From Paenibacillus dauci (GTDB lineage Bacteria > Bacillota > Bacilli > Paenibacillales > Paenibacillaceae), in NCBI RefSeq assembly GCF_000971985.1, contig NZ_LAQQ01000002.1, positions 186,001 to 250,000 on the forward strand: a DNA stretch of 64,000 bases, in the 5' to 3' direction. The translations under genes and the position numbers were made by a program. Shown in pieces: positions 55,179 through 63,519 of this stretch; within the stretch, counting starts at the first letter, position 1; every line of letters begins with the position of its first letter. The notes below the pieces were generated by a model. It saw only the letters and a program-made list of their open reading frames with translations, was not told the origin of the DNA and searched no databases.

Positions 55179-56492
55179 TTGGGCTTTGAGATTGTGGTGT
55201 TGATTGTACTGATTCTGATCAATGCGTTTTTTGCGGCATCGGAGATTGCACTGATTACGGTAAATGATAACAAGATTCGCATTATGGCCGAGAATGGTAA
55301 CAAAAAAGCAGCCATTATTCACAAGCTGACTTCGGAGCCGAGCGGCTTTCTCGCTACGATCCAGATCGGGATTACGCTTGCGGGCTTTCTGGCGAGTGCA
55401 TTTGCTGCAGACACGTTTGCGACGGTGTTGGTAGATTATCTGGTCGCTCGCGGCATCGAGATTCCGCGTAATGTGCTGTCTACCGCTTCGGTGATTGTGA
55501 TTACGCTGGTGTTGTCCTATTTTACCCTGGTATTCGGTGAGCTGGTCCCCAAGCGGCTGGCTATGAAAAAGGCGGAATCGATCGCCATGCTGGCTGCCAG
55601 TCCGCTGCATGTATTGTCCAAAGTGGTAGCACCCTTTGTCAAACTGTTGACGTTCTCAACCAATATGACTGTGCGGCTGTTTGGTGTCGATCCGAATGCA
55701 GAAGATGAAGAGGCGTCCGAGGAAGAAATCCGGATGATGATTGATACCGGGCTAGAGCGCGGGACGATTCAGGCGAATGAGCGCATCATTATCAATAACG
55801 TATTTGAACTGGATAACAAGGACGCTGCCGATGTGATGACGCCAAGGACCGATGTGGCTGCAATTCCGGTAGATATTAGCCGGAACGATGCGATTGCACT
55901 GGCAATTGCGGAAAAGTATACCCGTTATCCGGTATATGAAGGTCATATCGATAATGTGATCGGTATGCTGCACGTCAAGGATATGATCGGTTATCTCGTT
56001 CATGACGGCGCCCGGTCGTGGGATGTACGGGCATTTATGCGACCACCTTATTTTGTATCCGAGCATCAGCGTGGAGATACCCTGCTGGAAGAGATGCAGC
56101 AGAACCGTATACACATGGCAATCGTAGTGGATGAGTATGGCGGTACCGCCGGTATTGTGACGATTGAGGATCTGATCGAAGAGGTGATCGGCAACATATA
56201 TGATGAGTATGACATGGATGAGACTGATTATGAGCAGATTGACGAGAGCACTTATATTTTCCCGGGATCGGCACGTCTGGATGAAGTGCGCAGAGTCGTT
56301 CCTGCCGAACTGCCGCTGGAGGATTACGATACGCTGAGCGGATTCGTGATCGGAACGCTTGGACGGATACCGACTCGGAGTGAGAAGCCGGAGTTCGAAT
56401 ATGAGCATTTTCGCTACAAGGTCGAGGAAGTCGGCAGGCAGCGGATCAACAGGGTACGTGTGCAGCGGTTACCGACTTCTTCTTTAAAATAA
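55179..56492 (+). CDS. CNNM/CorC-family membrane protein (DUF21, CBS pair, transporter-associated domain)
   Basis: A 437-residue protein starting at TTG 55179, eight bases after a perfect AGGAGGTG; earlier starts have no site. Order: DUF21 membrane region (about 3-165, FEIVVLIVLILINAFFAASEIAL), two CBS domains (about 190-330, VMTPRTDVAAIP, HMAIVVDEYGGTAGIVTIEDLIEEVIGNIYDEYD), and a CorC/HlyC C-terminal domain (about 345-430). Relatives are linked to Mg2+ or Na+ transport; 'hemolysin' names are historical. Single gene. Confidence 0.92.
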   Translation: MGFEIVVLIVLILINAFFAASEIALITVNDNKIRIMAENGNKKAAIIHKLTSEPSGFLATIQIGITLAGFLASAFAADTFATVLVDYLVARGIEIPRNVLSTASVIVITLVLSYFTLVFGELVPKRLAMKKAESIAMLAASPLHVLSKVVAPFVKLLTFSTNMTVRLFGVDPNAEDEEASEEEIRMMIDTGLERGTIQANERIIINNVFELDNKDAADVMTPRTDVAAIPVDISRNDAIALAIAEKYTRYPVYEGHIDNVIGMLHVKDMIGYLVHDGARSWDVRAFMRPPYFVSEHQRGDTLLEEMQQNRIHMAIVVDEYGGTAGIVTIEDLIEEVIGNIYDEYDMDETDYEQIDESTYIFPGSARLDEVRRVVPAELPLEDYDTLSGFVIGTLGRIPTRSEKPEFEYEHFRYKVEEVGRQRINRVRVQRLPTSSLK

Positions 56493-56510
56493 TTTCCAGA
56501 GCAGCAATTG

Positions 56511-56549
56511 AAAAAGGCAGCCATCCTCTTAAAAGATGGCTGCCTTTTA
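56511..56549. terminator. Bidirectional terminator between CNNM gene and small membrane protein
   Basis: AAAAAGGCAGCCATC pairs with GATGGCTGCCTTTT; T-runs on both strands. The minus-strand gene stop (56550) directly abuts it. Confidence 0.88.
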
Positions 56550-56696
56550 TTAAAATAACACCTTAATCCAGCATACAATACCATAAATGATTACTATGGA
56601 AGGAAATAATAACATACGAAGACCGCGAGGGATTTTTATCCATATACGAAGCAAATTCATGGTGAATTCATTCCATTTCTCGGGATCAATAAGCAT
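56550..56696 (-). CDS. Small 48-residue single-pass membrane protein
   Basis: MLIDPEKWNEFTMNLLRIWI at the start is amphipathic; a membrane helix covers about 28-47 (MLLFPSIVIIYGIVCWIKVLF). It begins at ATG 56694-56696 with AAGGAG seven bases upstream and ends right at the shared terminator. The full gene signals (site, length, terminator) make it a real candidate although it is below usual length limits. I do not recognise a family; function unknown. It is downstream, on the minus strand, of the amine oxidase gene? No: it lies between that gene's 3' end and the CNNM gene, so it is transcribed alone or by readthrough. Confidence 0.65.
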   Translation of the reverse strand: MLIDPEKWNEFTMNLLRIWIKIPRGLRMLLFPSIVIIYGIVCWIKVLF

Positions 56697-56811
56697 AGAA
56701 AACTCCTTACATATTTAGAATTCGTCAAGAATAGCGATTTATTCTGCTAATTTATCAGATGCAACAAGAAGCGTAAAGGATTATTTTGCCTGGATTTCGA
56801 TTCGAACTCGT

Positions 56812-58188
56812 TTATTTATGACCCTTGAGTACACCGCGTGCAGCCCGCTGACCTGAGATAACGGCGCCTTCCATTGTTGCCAGCAGCGGCTGCTTGGTAT
56901 AATCTCCGGCGAGGAACAGGCCGGGTACCGGAGTTACCTGCTGCGGACGATGTTTCTCGTTGCCGGCAGATAACCGGTAAAAGTTCTCTTTGCCCCGGAT
57001 AATACGGTATTGGGTCATCGTATCCACATTGGGCAGATCCACCGCATGCAGCGAGTTACGGGTCAATTCCCATACTTCTTCATCCGGCAGGTCGATCAGT
57101 TTGTCGGGATCGACGAGGATAATCGATGCTCGTCCTGTGGGACGCTGGAACGTCGTACGTGACTGCTCGCTGAACGATCCCAACTGCGTCCCCGGTCCAA
57201 AGTTCGTATGATCCGCTCCGGCAAGCTTCTCGGTAGCTTCGAACTGGGCGGTAACATAAGGCATGATCTCCAGTGCCAGGAAGTTCCGGCACCACTCCTG
57301 CTCGCTGAAATGCTCACCGACCAGCATCTGCGAGCGGCGCACATTGGTCGCAACTACGACCTGTTCGGCTTCCATGCGAGTACCGTCTTCCAACTGAACA
57401 CCGGTCACGGCGCCTTCCTCTACAAGCAGCTGAGCAACCGGCTTGCCTGTCATAACCTGCCCACCACGCTCCTCAATCGCCCGGCTGAGCGGTTCGGTCA
57501 TCACCTCGGTCATACCGCCCTTGAATGCACCAATACGAATGAGATGCGGACGCGGAATTGCCGGAGCGAACAGTCCAAAGAACGCATAGGTTGAATACTG
57601 TTCAATCGGCAGGAAGAAAATGCCTGAGGATAACGGCTCGATCAGACGCTCCAGCGCTTTGTCGGTTACACCATGCTTTTTGGCATATTCTTTGACCGGT
57701 ATCTCATCCAGCTCTTCCGGATTCGCCAGATAATCCTTGAATCCTGCCGCAAAGAAAGGAGCGAGCGAAGCCTTGTCGAGTGGAGACAGCAGATCATTGT
57801 TGCCCAGAGCACCGGCCAGTGTTTTGAGCGGAGCCTTCAGCAGATCCAGACCGAAGGTGCCTTGTGCCTCTGGATGACGGATATTGGTTGTTGTCTCCCA
57901 GTGCACAATCTCGTCCAGCACGATCCCTGCGCGTTCCAGCAGTTCCGGCAGCGCAACGTAATAGCCGATGAATTTGTGGAAGCCGGATTCGACGCCCATG
58001 CCGTGCTCATTCCAGTTGGCTGTCCGTCCACCAATATAGGGAGCAGCCTCCAGTACGATGACTTTTTTGCCCTGATCCGCGAGCTCGAATGCACAGCTCA
58101 GTCCGGCTAGTCCCGATCCGATAATAATAGTCGGTTTATCTGATGTTGGTTGGTCTGATGTTTCCTGATTGGTATGTAGCACGATCAT
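56812..58188 (-). CDS. FAD-dependent amine oxidase / phytoene-desaturase-like protein
   Basis: A 458-residue flavoprotein. The N-terminal dinucleotide-binding motif is IIIGSGLAGLSCAFELADQGKKVIVLEAAPYIGGR. The C-terminal FAD-contact motif is LFLAGDYTKQPLLATMEGAVISGQRAA. It resembles the phytoene desaturase/zeta-carotene desaturase group rather than classic monoamine oxidases, but no carotenoid genes are adjacent. An AAGGTG site precedes the ATG. The ArsR gene upstream is separated by a terminator. Confidence 0.88.
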   Translation of the reverse strand: MIVLHTNQETSDQPTSDKPTIIIGSGLAGLSCAFELADQGKKVIVLEAAPYIGGRTANWNEHGMGVESGFHKFIGYYVALPELLERAGIVLDEIVHWETTTNIRHPEAQGTFGLDLLKAPLKTLAGALGNNDLLSPLDKASLAPFFAAGFKDYLANPEELDEIPVKEYAKKHGVTDKALERLIEPLSSGIFFLPIEQYSTYAFFGLFAPAIPRPHLIRIGAFKGGMTEVMTEPLSRAIEERGGQVMTGKPVAQLLVEEGAVTGVQLEDGTRMEAEQVVVATNVRRSQMLVGEHFSEQEWCRNFLALEIMPYVTAQFEATEKLAGADHTNFGPGTQLGSFSEQSRTTFQRPTGRASIILVDPDKLIDLPDEEVWELTRNSLHAVDLPNVDTMTQYRIIRGKENFYRLSAGNEKHRPQQVTPVPGLFLAGDYTKQPLLATMEGAVISGQRAARGVLKGHK

Positions 58189-58295
58189 TCACCCACCTTG
58201 GTTGTGTTTAGTATGTTATTAACCAGAATCAGACATTTGATTGCCCGAAGAGATGGAATGAAGTGCTGTATAGACGAAGTTCACGTGAATAGACA

Positions 58296-58324
58296 AAAAG
58301 GCCTGCATCTGGATGCAGGCTTTT
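58296..58324 (-). terminator. Terminator between arsR-type gene and amine oxidase
   Basis: GCCTGCATC / GATGCAGGC with two-base loop; on the minus strand it runs into CTTTTT. It separates the regulator transcript from the oxidase gene. Confidence 0.85.
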
Positions 58325-58386
58325 CGCAGAGAATTAATGGTGGGGAAAGAAGGCGCATTTCTCCTGACACAGCTGCCGCTGCCGGA

Positions 58387-58695
58387 TTATTTGGAAAAGG
58401 AACTCATCTCGTTCGCCAGATTACGCAGATGATAGACGATATAATCCTGATCCATCCAGTAATACACTTCCTGTCCGCTCTTCTCATATTGTACGATTCC
58501 GGCATCTTTCAGAATACGAAGATGATGCGAGATAGCCGGACGGCTGATTTTGAAATTGGAGGAAATCTCTCCTACATTCATTCTGCCTTTCTTACCGAGA
58601 AGAGACAGAATCTGCAATCTCATCGGGTCACTCAGACCATTCAGAAATCGCGTCGTTTTCCCCATATTATTGGCATCCAAGTAAGATTGGTTCAT
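58387..58695 (-). CDS. ArsR-family transcriptional regulator
   Basis: A 102-residue winged-helix regulator: FLNGLSDPMRLQILSLLGKKGRMNVGEISSNFKISRPAISHHLRILKDAGIV is the full ArsR HTH. No CxC metal-binding pair in helix 3, so it is probably not a classical arsenic or metal sensor. ATG 58695 has a GGGAG site; upstream in-frame starts do not. It may regulate the flavin amine oxidase downstream. Confidence 0.9.
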   Translation of the reverse strand: MNQSYLDANNMGKTTRFLNGLSDPMRLQILSLLGKKGRMNVGEISSNFKISRPAISHHLRILKDAGIVQYEKSGQEVYYWMDQDYIVYHLRNLANEMSSFSK

Positions 58696-58862
58696 TGAAA
58701 ATCTCCCGTTAGTAGTTAAATTTGGCCTAGCTTGCTCTGCAGCCAGTGAATAGATCAACAAGCTCGCATACTGTAAAGTTACTGTGGAATATAGCATAGT
58801 GATATAGGTGAGTCAACCAGGCATAAATGCGGCTAACAGTGAGATTGTACGCGTAAATTGTG

Positions 58863-59750
58863 TTATTGCAGAATATCCTGCAGGGTTCTCTCCAGCCTAC
58901 CATAGCGGAACATATAGCCTTCCTTGATCAGTCGGTTGGGAACCACCCAGCGGCTCTTGAGCACCAGTTCGGTCTCGGTCCCAATCATTCGGGCGCCGAG
59001 TTCCAGCATCCAGCGCGGTGCAGGCAGTCCTATCTTGCGTCCCATGGCTTGCCGCAGAGCAGCCATCAGCTCGTGATTGGTAACTGACGATGGAGACGAG
59101 CAGTTGAATACACCATCCAGCTGGGTATGCTCCTGCAGAAACAGAATGATATGAAACAGATCATCCACATGGATCCAGCTAAAACGCTGGTTGCCGTCGC
59201 CCTGTTTGCCTCCAAGACCATAGCGGACCAGATTCTGATACGGTGTCATCACGCCGCCGCCCGGGCCCAGTACAATAGCAATCCGCAGAGCAATCTGCCG
59301 GGTATGAGGCAGCTCGAATTCAAAAAAGGCCTGTTCCCAGGCTTTGGCAACTTCCACAGAGAAACCGGTACCTATCTCGCCTGTCGATTCCGTCATCGGA
59401 TGATCTTCCGAATGGCGATAGATTGTAGCGGTGCTCGAGTTAAACCAGAGAGCAGGCGGTGATTGGCAGGAGAGGATAGCGTTTCCAAGAATACGTGTCG
59501 TCTCCAGTCGGGAATTCATAATTTCCAGCTTGTTACGTTCCGTATAACGACAGTTGACCGATTTGCCGGCCAGATTAATGACCATTTCGGCACCTTCCAG
59601 TGCCTGTACAATGTCAGACTGCTGATTCCAGGGCACATGACCGGACTGCCTGGAAATAATAACAACGTCATAGCCCATTTTGCGGAATTCGGCTTCAAAA
59701 TATTGACCAATAAATCCGGTGCCGCCAGCAAGTACAATTTTCCCAGACAT
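58863..59750 (-). CDS. TIGR01777-type SDR epimerase (with DUF1731 C-terminus)
   Basis: A 295-residue atypical SDR. It has KIVLAGGTGFIGQYFEAEF, VINLAGKSVNCRYTERNK (the N-C-R-Y-T-x-x-N-K pattern specific to TIGR01777 proteins), SSTATIYRHS, RIAIVLGPGGGVM, and a DUF1731-like tail (LPAPRWMLELGARMIGTETELVLKSRWVVPNRL). The family is of unknown function, related to YfcH/SulA-like proteins. ATG 59750 preferred over a TTG at 59786; ribosome site weak. Confidence 0.9.
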   Translation of the reverse strand: MSGKIVLAGGTGFIGQYFEAEFRKMGYDVVIISRQSGHVPWNQQSDIVQALEGAEMVINLAGKSVNCRYTERNKLEIMNSRLETTRILGNAILSCQSPPALWFNSSTATIYRHSEDHPMTESTGEIGTGFSVEVAKAWEQAFFEFELPHTRQIALRIAIVLGPGGGVMTPYQNLVRYGLGGKQGDGNQRFSWIHVDDLFHIILFLQEHTQLDGVFNCSSPSSVTNHELMAALRQAMGRKIGLPAPRWMLELGARMIGTETELVLKSRWVVPNRLIKEGYMFRYGRLERTLQDILQ

Positions 59751-60267
59751 AGCATCAACCCATTTCGTGGAATATAGTGAATTCAACCAGTTATTCGCAG
59801 ATCCAACCGGTATAATTATTTCAAAATTAAAATAAAAGCGAATAAACAGAACTGTTGTTCACTATATTAATAAACCACGCAGGCAGGCTACGAAAGGTGA
59901 TTCGTAAAATAAAGCAGGTTTGGATCACTATTTAGGTTACTTTACAGTATGAAAATGAAGGATCAAGAAAGTATTCCGCTGCAAATGATACGGAATACAG
60001 AAAGATCAATCGGATTGTTCATCGTTCCCGATCCGGCTATGTAGTTACTTTTTTATTCTAGATGTACCATATTATTCTATATCTATAAGCAAGCTTTGTC
60101 ATGCACTTAGCGATGTATTTCCGAATAAACGAAGATAGAGAGCACAATAGTGTAGATGAATGGTGCAGCATAAGGCGCAGCAAAGCCCCCTTTCTTCATG
60201 AAGAAGGGGGTTCTGTCTGTATATAGCCTGGATCGAGAAGGCAGCAAGCTTGAATGATAGGCTGCGT
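59751..60267. other. Intergenic region between two SDR genes
   Basis: About 500 bp. It holds only the terminator hairpin at 60182-60213; no gene supported (a 64-residue frame at 60099-60293 runs through that hairpin). Confidence 0.45.
60182..60213 (-). terminator. Terminator after the SDR gene at 60268
   Basis: AACCCCCTTCTTC pairs with GAAGAAAGGGGG, with one bulge and a short U-run on the minus strand. Confidence 0.7.
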
Positions 60268-61185
60268 TTAATCAGGCATCTGGTTTGGTTCACGCTTCAT
60301 CCGCTCACGGTTACCACCATCTATATCCTTACCGCTCAGCATCGGCTGGTGCAGACTGCCTGAGGTAGAGCCGGCGGGTGGAGCGCTCTGGATTACTTTT
60401 TGCAGATATTTGGCATTAAGGCTTTCGGTCAGACCAGGCATCAGATTGCTGGAAATGGTAGTTCCTTTGGTCTTGACACCTACTTCGACATTCTCCTGAG
60501 GATGGTCGAGCAGATCGATAATGGCGTCGATGACATTTTGCGGATCATCCATCGGCTTCATCTCGGCACGGTGACCGGTATAATTGCCACTATGTTCGAA
60601 CCAGGGCGTATCGGTCGCCCATGGATGAACAGTACAGACATGAATATCCTTTTGGTCTTCCAGCTGCATCTCCTGATACAGCGCGGCGCTGAGTCCGGCG
60701 ACAGCAAACTTGGTTGCTCCATAGGCAGTGTAATACGGGAAAGGTACCTTGCTAACGATCGAACCCAGATTGATCAGCGTTCCATGTCCCTGCTGCTTGA
60801 ACTGACGCAGTGCATAGTGGCTGCCGTACATTGTTCCGAGCACATTGGTCTCGACGAGACGGGTCAGATCCGAGGTGGGAATATCGGTGTACGGGCCGAT
60901 CGCGCCTACACCGGCATTATTGATCCATACATCAATTTTGCCAAAAGCGGACATAGCCGCATCGAACAAACGGGCAATCTCTTCTTCACGGCCGACATCG
61001 GTTGTGACGGCGATAGCATTGGGACCGATCTCGGCTGCCAGTTGTTCAATCAGCTCGGTACGGCGAGCGGCGAGAACCACATTGGCTCCTTCAGCAGCGA
61101 GCTGCTGGGCGACCCCTTTACCAATACCACTGGATGCACCGGTGATTACGACAGTTAACTGGTCATGCGGAATTGTGCTGGCCAT
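60268..61185 (-). CDS. Short-chain dehydrogenase/reductase, copy 2
   Basis: A 305-residue classical SDR: TGASSGIGKG cofactor loop, NNAGVG, LGSIVSKVPFPYYTAYGATKFAV containing the Ser-Tyr-Lys active triad, and VHPWATDTP. The C-terminus has a unique extension, ESLNAKYLQKVIQSAPPAGSTSGSLHQP. ATG 61185 has a perfect AGGAGG site. It is a tandem paralogue of the next gene. Confidence 0.92.
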   Translation of the reverse strand: MASTIPHDQLTVVITGASSGIGKGVAQQLAAEGANVVLAARRTELIEQLAAEIGPNAIAVTTDVGREEEIARLFDAAMSAFGKIDVWINNAGVGAIGPYTDIPTSDLTRLVETNVLGTMYGSHYALRQFKQQGHGTLINLGSIVSKVPFPYYTAYGATKFAVAGLSAALYQEMQLEDQKDIHVCTVHPWATDTPWFEHSGNYTGHRAEMKPMDDPQNVIDAIIDLLDHPQENVEVGVKTKGTTISSNLMPGLTESLNAKYLQKVIQSAPPAGSTSGSLHQPMLSGKDIDGGNRERMKREPNQMPD

Positions 61186-61334
61186 ACGTATTCCTCCTGT
61201 TCGGGATAAAATAGAATATAAAGCCCTATCCGGAATCATAGCTTTGCAGCAGCAGTTGGATAGGGGGAGATATGCAGATCAGAATATCTACAAATGCCAA
61301 CTTTCATTCGACAATCGCTTATACGATCATATCG

Positions 61335-62246
61335 TTACGATTTATCGGTATCTGTCCGTGAATGTCCATGACCGTCTCCATGCACACTGCTTCCTTCAAA
61401 TACGGGATCATACAGGCTGCCTGAAGTGAACCCTGCCGGCGGCGCGTCATAGATCAGGTTCTGGACGAATTGGCCGCTAATGTTCTCGGTCATCCGGGGC
61501 AGCAGGTGGCTGGATAAGGCAGTGCCTCGTACCTTGAAACCGACTTCAATGCTTTCTTGTGGGTGGTCGATCAGCCTGTACATGGCATCGATAATATCGT
61601 CCGGATCATCCAGCGGCTTCATATCAATCTCGTGACCGCTGTAATTGGCGGCATGATCGGTCCAAGGCGTATTCATTACCCATGGATGTACGGCGCAGAC
61701 ATGAATATCCTTTCGTCCTTCCAGCTTCATCTCCTGATTCAGTGCATAGCTGAGACCGGAGACTGCAGATTTGCTGCCGCTGTAAGCTGCCAGGTAAGGA
61801 AAAGCAACCTTGCTGGCAAAGGAAGATACATTAATCAGCGTCCCGTATCCCTGCTGCTTGAACTGGCGTAGCGCATAGTGACTGCCATACATATTGCCAA
61901 GCAGATTGATCCGGGTCATTTGTGCTAGCGCATCTAATGGTGATTCGGTAAATGGACCGATTGCAATAGCTCCGGCATTGTTGACCCATACATCGATCCG
62001 GCCTAGTTCGGACATTGCTGTCTCGAATACGGCAGCAATACCTTCTTCCCGGCTGACATCGGCGGTGACAGCAATCATTTGGGGAGCATACTGCCGCTCC
62101 ATTTCCTTGAGCAGATGGGTACGACGGGCGGCAATAACAACGCTGGCACCTTCGGCAGCAAGCCGCTCGGCAAGTCCACGTCCGGTACCACTGGAAGCTC
62201 CGGTGATGACAACATTTAACTGATCATGCGGTAGATGTGATGACAT
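61335..62246 (-). CDS. Short-chain dehydrogenase/reductase, copy 1
   Basis: A 303-residue paralogue of the gene at 60268-61185: TGASSGTGRG, NNAGAI, VSSFASKVAFPYLAAYSGSKSAVSG (Ser, Tyr, Lys), VHPWVMNTP. The same tail motif (APPAGFTSGSLYDP) is kept, followed by a His-rich end (VHGDGHGHSRTDTDKS). The pair looks like a tandem duplication. GGAGGG site at the start. The substrate is unknown. Confidence 0.92.
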   Translation of the reverse strand: MSSHLPHDQLNVVITGASSGTGRGLAERLAAEGASVVIAARRTHLLKEMERQYAPQMIAVTADVSREEGIAAVFETAMSELGRIDVWVNNAGAIAIGPFTESPLDALAQMTRINLLGNMYGSHYALRQFKQQGYGTLINVSSFASKVAFPYLAAYSGSKSAVSGLSYALNQEMKLEGRKDIHVCAVHPWVMNTPWTDHAANYSGHEIDMKPLDDPDDIIDAMYRLIDHPQESIEVGFKVRGTALSSHLLPRMTENISGQFVQNLIYDAPPAGFTSGSLYDPVFEGSSVHGDGHGHSRTDTDKS

Positions 62247-62451
62247 GATGTTCCCTCCAGAATAAATCTGACCTCTGTTAATTCCCTTTTATTTCCTTAT
62301 TCCAATGTAATACACATACCCGTTGGTACAGGCATTTACTCGTTATTTGAGCAATTCATTCGATAATTATGACAAGCTGCCAAGCTGGCAGAAATGAGAT
62401 TACCGTGCATTTTGGTAGAGAAGAAGATAATTATTATGGAGAGGAGCAGCC

Positions 62452-62480
62452 TTGACAGGTGCATCGATGCTGTGTAGAGT
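62452..62480 (+). promoter_or_regulatory. Promoter of the thiamine operon
   Basis: TTGACA (62452-62457), exact 17-bp spacer, TAGAGT (62475-62480), about 85 bp upstream of the TPP aptamer. Confidence 0.7.
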
Positions 62481-62564
62481 AAAAGGCAATCAAACAGACT
62501 TCTGTCACACCCTGTTCCGGTATATTATGCAGGAATGGGGAGACAGCAGGCTTATATTGTGAAA

Positions 62565-62660
62565 GACCACTAGGGGAGCCATTTACTGGCTGAGACGAGA
62601 TTGCCTCGGACCCTTGGAACCTGATCTAGTTCGTACTAGCGTAGGAAAGTGGAGACCGAG
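62565..62660 (+). ncRNA. TPP riboswitch (THI element)
   Basis: Conserved blocks are in order: ACTAGGGGAGCC, GGCTGAGA, GACCCTTGGAACCTGATCTAG, and TACTAGCGTAGGAAAGTGGA. This is the full TPP aptamer. It is followed by a terminator (62685-62710), so TPP binding should stop transcription of tenA-ykoE. Confidence 0.97.
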
Positions 62661-62684
62661 CAGGGCTAATTATGCCATTATTCT

Positions 62685-62710
62685 GCCGCTCCATTTGGAG
62701 CGGCTTTTTT
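62685..62710 (+). terminator. Riboswitch expression-platform terminator
   Basis: GCCGCTCC / GGAGCGGC perfect 8-bp stem, four-base loop, six T, just after the aptamer. Confidence 0.93.
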
Positions 62711-62832
62711 GCGTGGATATGCAGCCGTCAGCGACTGTGATCCGGCGACAGAGATACATATGAAGCCTGTGAGCATCCATTTTCCCCAGGGAGGTTCTTT
62801 CCGAATACTTCAGACAAGGGAGAGATAATAGT

Positions 62833-63519
62833 ATGAGTTTTTCAGCAGAGATTAGACAGGCGGCCGATCCGGTATTTGAGGCCATTTATAACCATCCGTT
62901 TGTACAGGGGATTGCCAGAGGAGATCTGAAACCGGAACAGCTGGTTCATTATGTAAAGCAGGATTTTGAATATCTGAATGCCTTTATGCGGATCTATGGA
63001 ACAGCGATCTCCAAATGCAGCAGCCGCGAGGATATGGACATGTTCAATCAGCAGATTTCCTTTGTACTGAACAGCGAAGTCCATCCGCATAATAACTTCT
63101 GTCATGTCGCCGGTGTGCCATATGAGCAGCTGCAGGGTTATCCGGTAGCACCCTCTGCACACAACTATATCCGCCATATGCTGACCGCTGCGCAGGAAGG
63201 TGATCTGGGCGATATTCTCGCCGTACTGCTGCCATGTCCGTGGACGTACTGGGAAATTGGTAAGCGGTTGATGGAAGATGTAAAACCGGATGTATCCCAT
63301 CCGTTCTATGACTGGATCGATTTCTATGGCAACCGTACCGATACGATTACGAGCCGGTTCTGCACAAGACTGGATGAGATTGCTGCAGCATCGACGCCGG
63401 CGCATCGGGAACGGATGAAGCAGCATTTTATCCTCAGCTGCCAGTTTGAATATATGTTCTGGGATATGGCTTATACACTGGAAGATTGGCCGGTACAGCT
63501 GGAGGTAACCTCCGTATGA
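62833..63519 (+). CDS. tenA: TenA thiaminase II (aminopyrimidine aminohydrolase)
   Basis: A 228-residue helical protein. Catalytic residues of TenA are visible: D44 in QDFEYL, C135 in LLPCPWTYWEIG and E206 in CQFEYMFWDMAY; C135 matches the number in B. subtilis. It hydrolyses aminopyrimidine to HMP, salvaging base-degraded thiamine. The stop overlaps the ykoE start (ATGA). It is under TPP riboswitch control. Confidence 0.97.
   Translation: MSFSAEIRQAADPVFEAIYNHPFVQGIARGDLKPEQLVHYVKQDFEYLNAFMRIYGTAISKCSSREDMDMFNQQISFVLNSEVHPHNNFCHVAGVPYEQLQGYPVAPSAHNYIRHMLTAAQEGDLGDILAVLLPCPWTYWEIGKRLMEDVKPDVSHPFYDWIDFYGNRTDTITSRFCTRLDEIAAASTPAHRERMKQHFILSCQFEYMFWDMAYTLEDWPVQLEVTSV

Noticed and set aside
60099-60293. 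64-residue minus-strand frame
   Set aside because: It reads through the terminator hairpin at 60182-60213 and overlaps the SDR end; no ribosome site.
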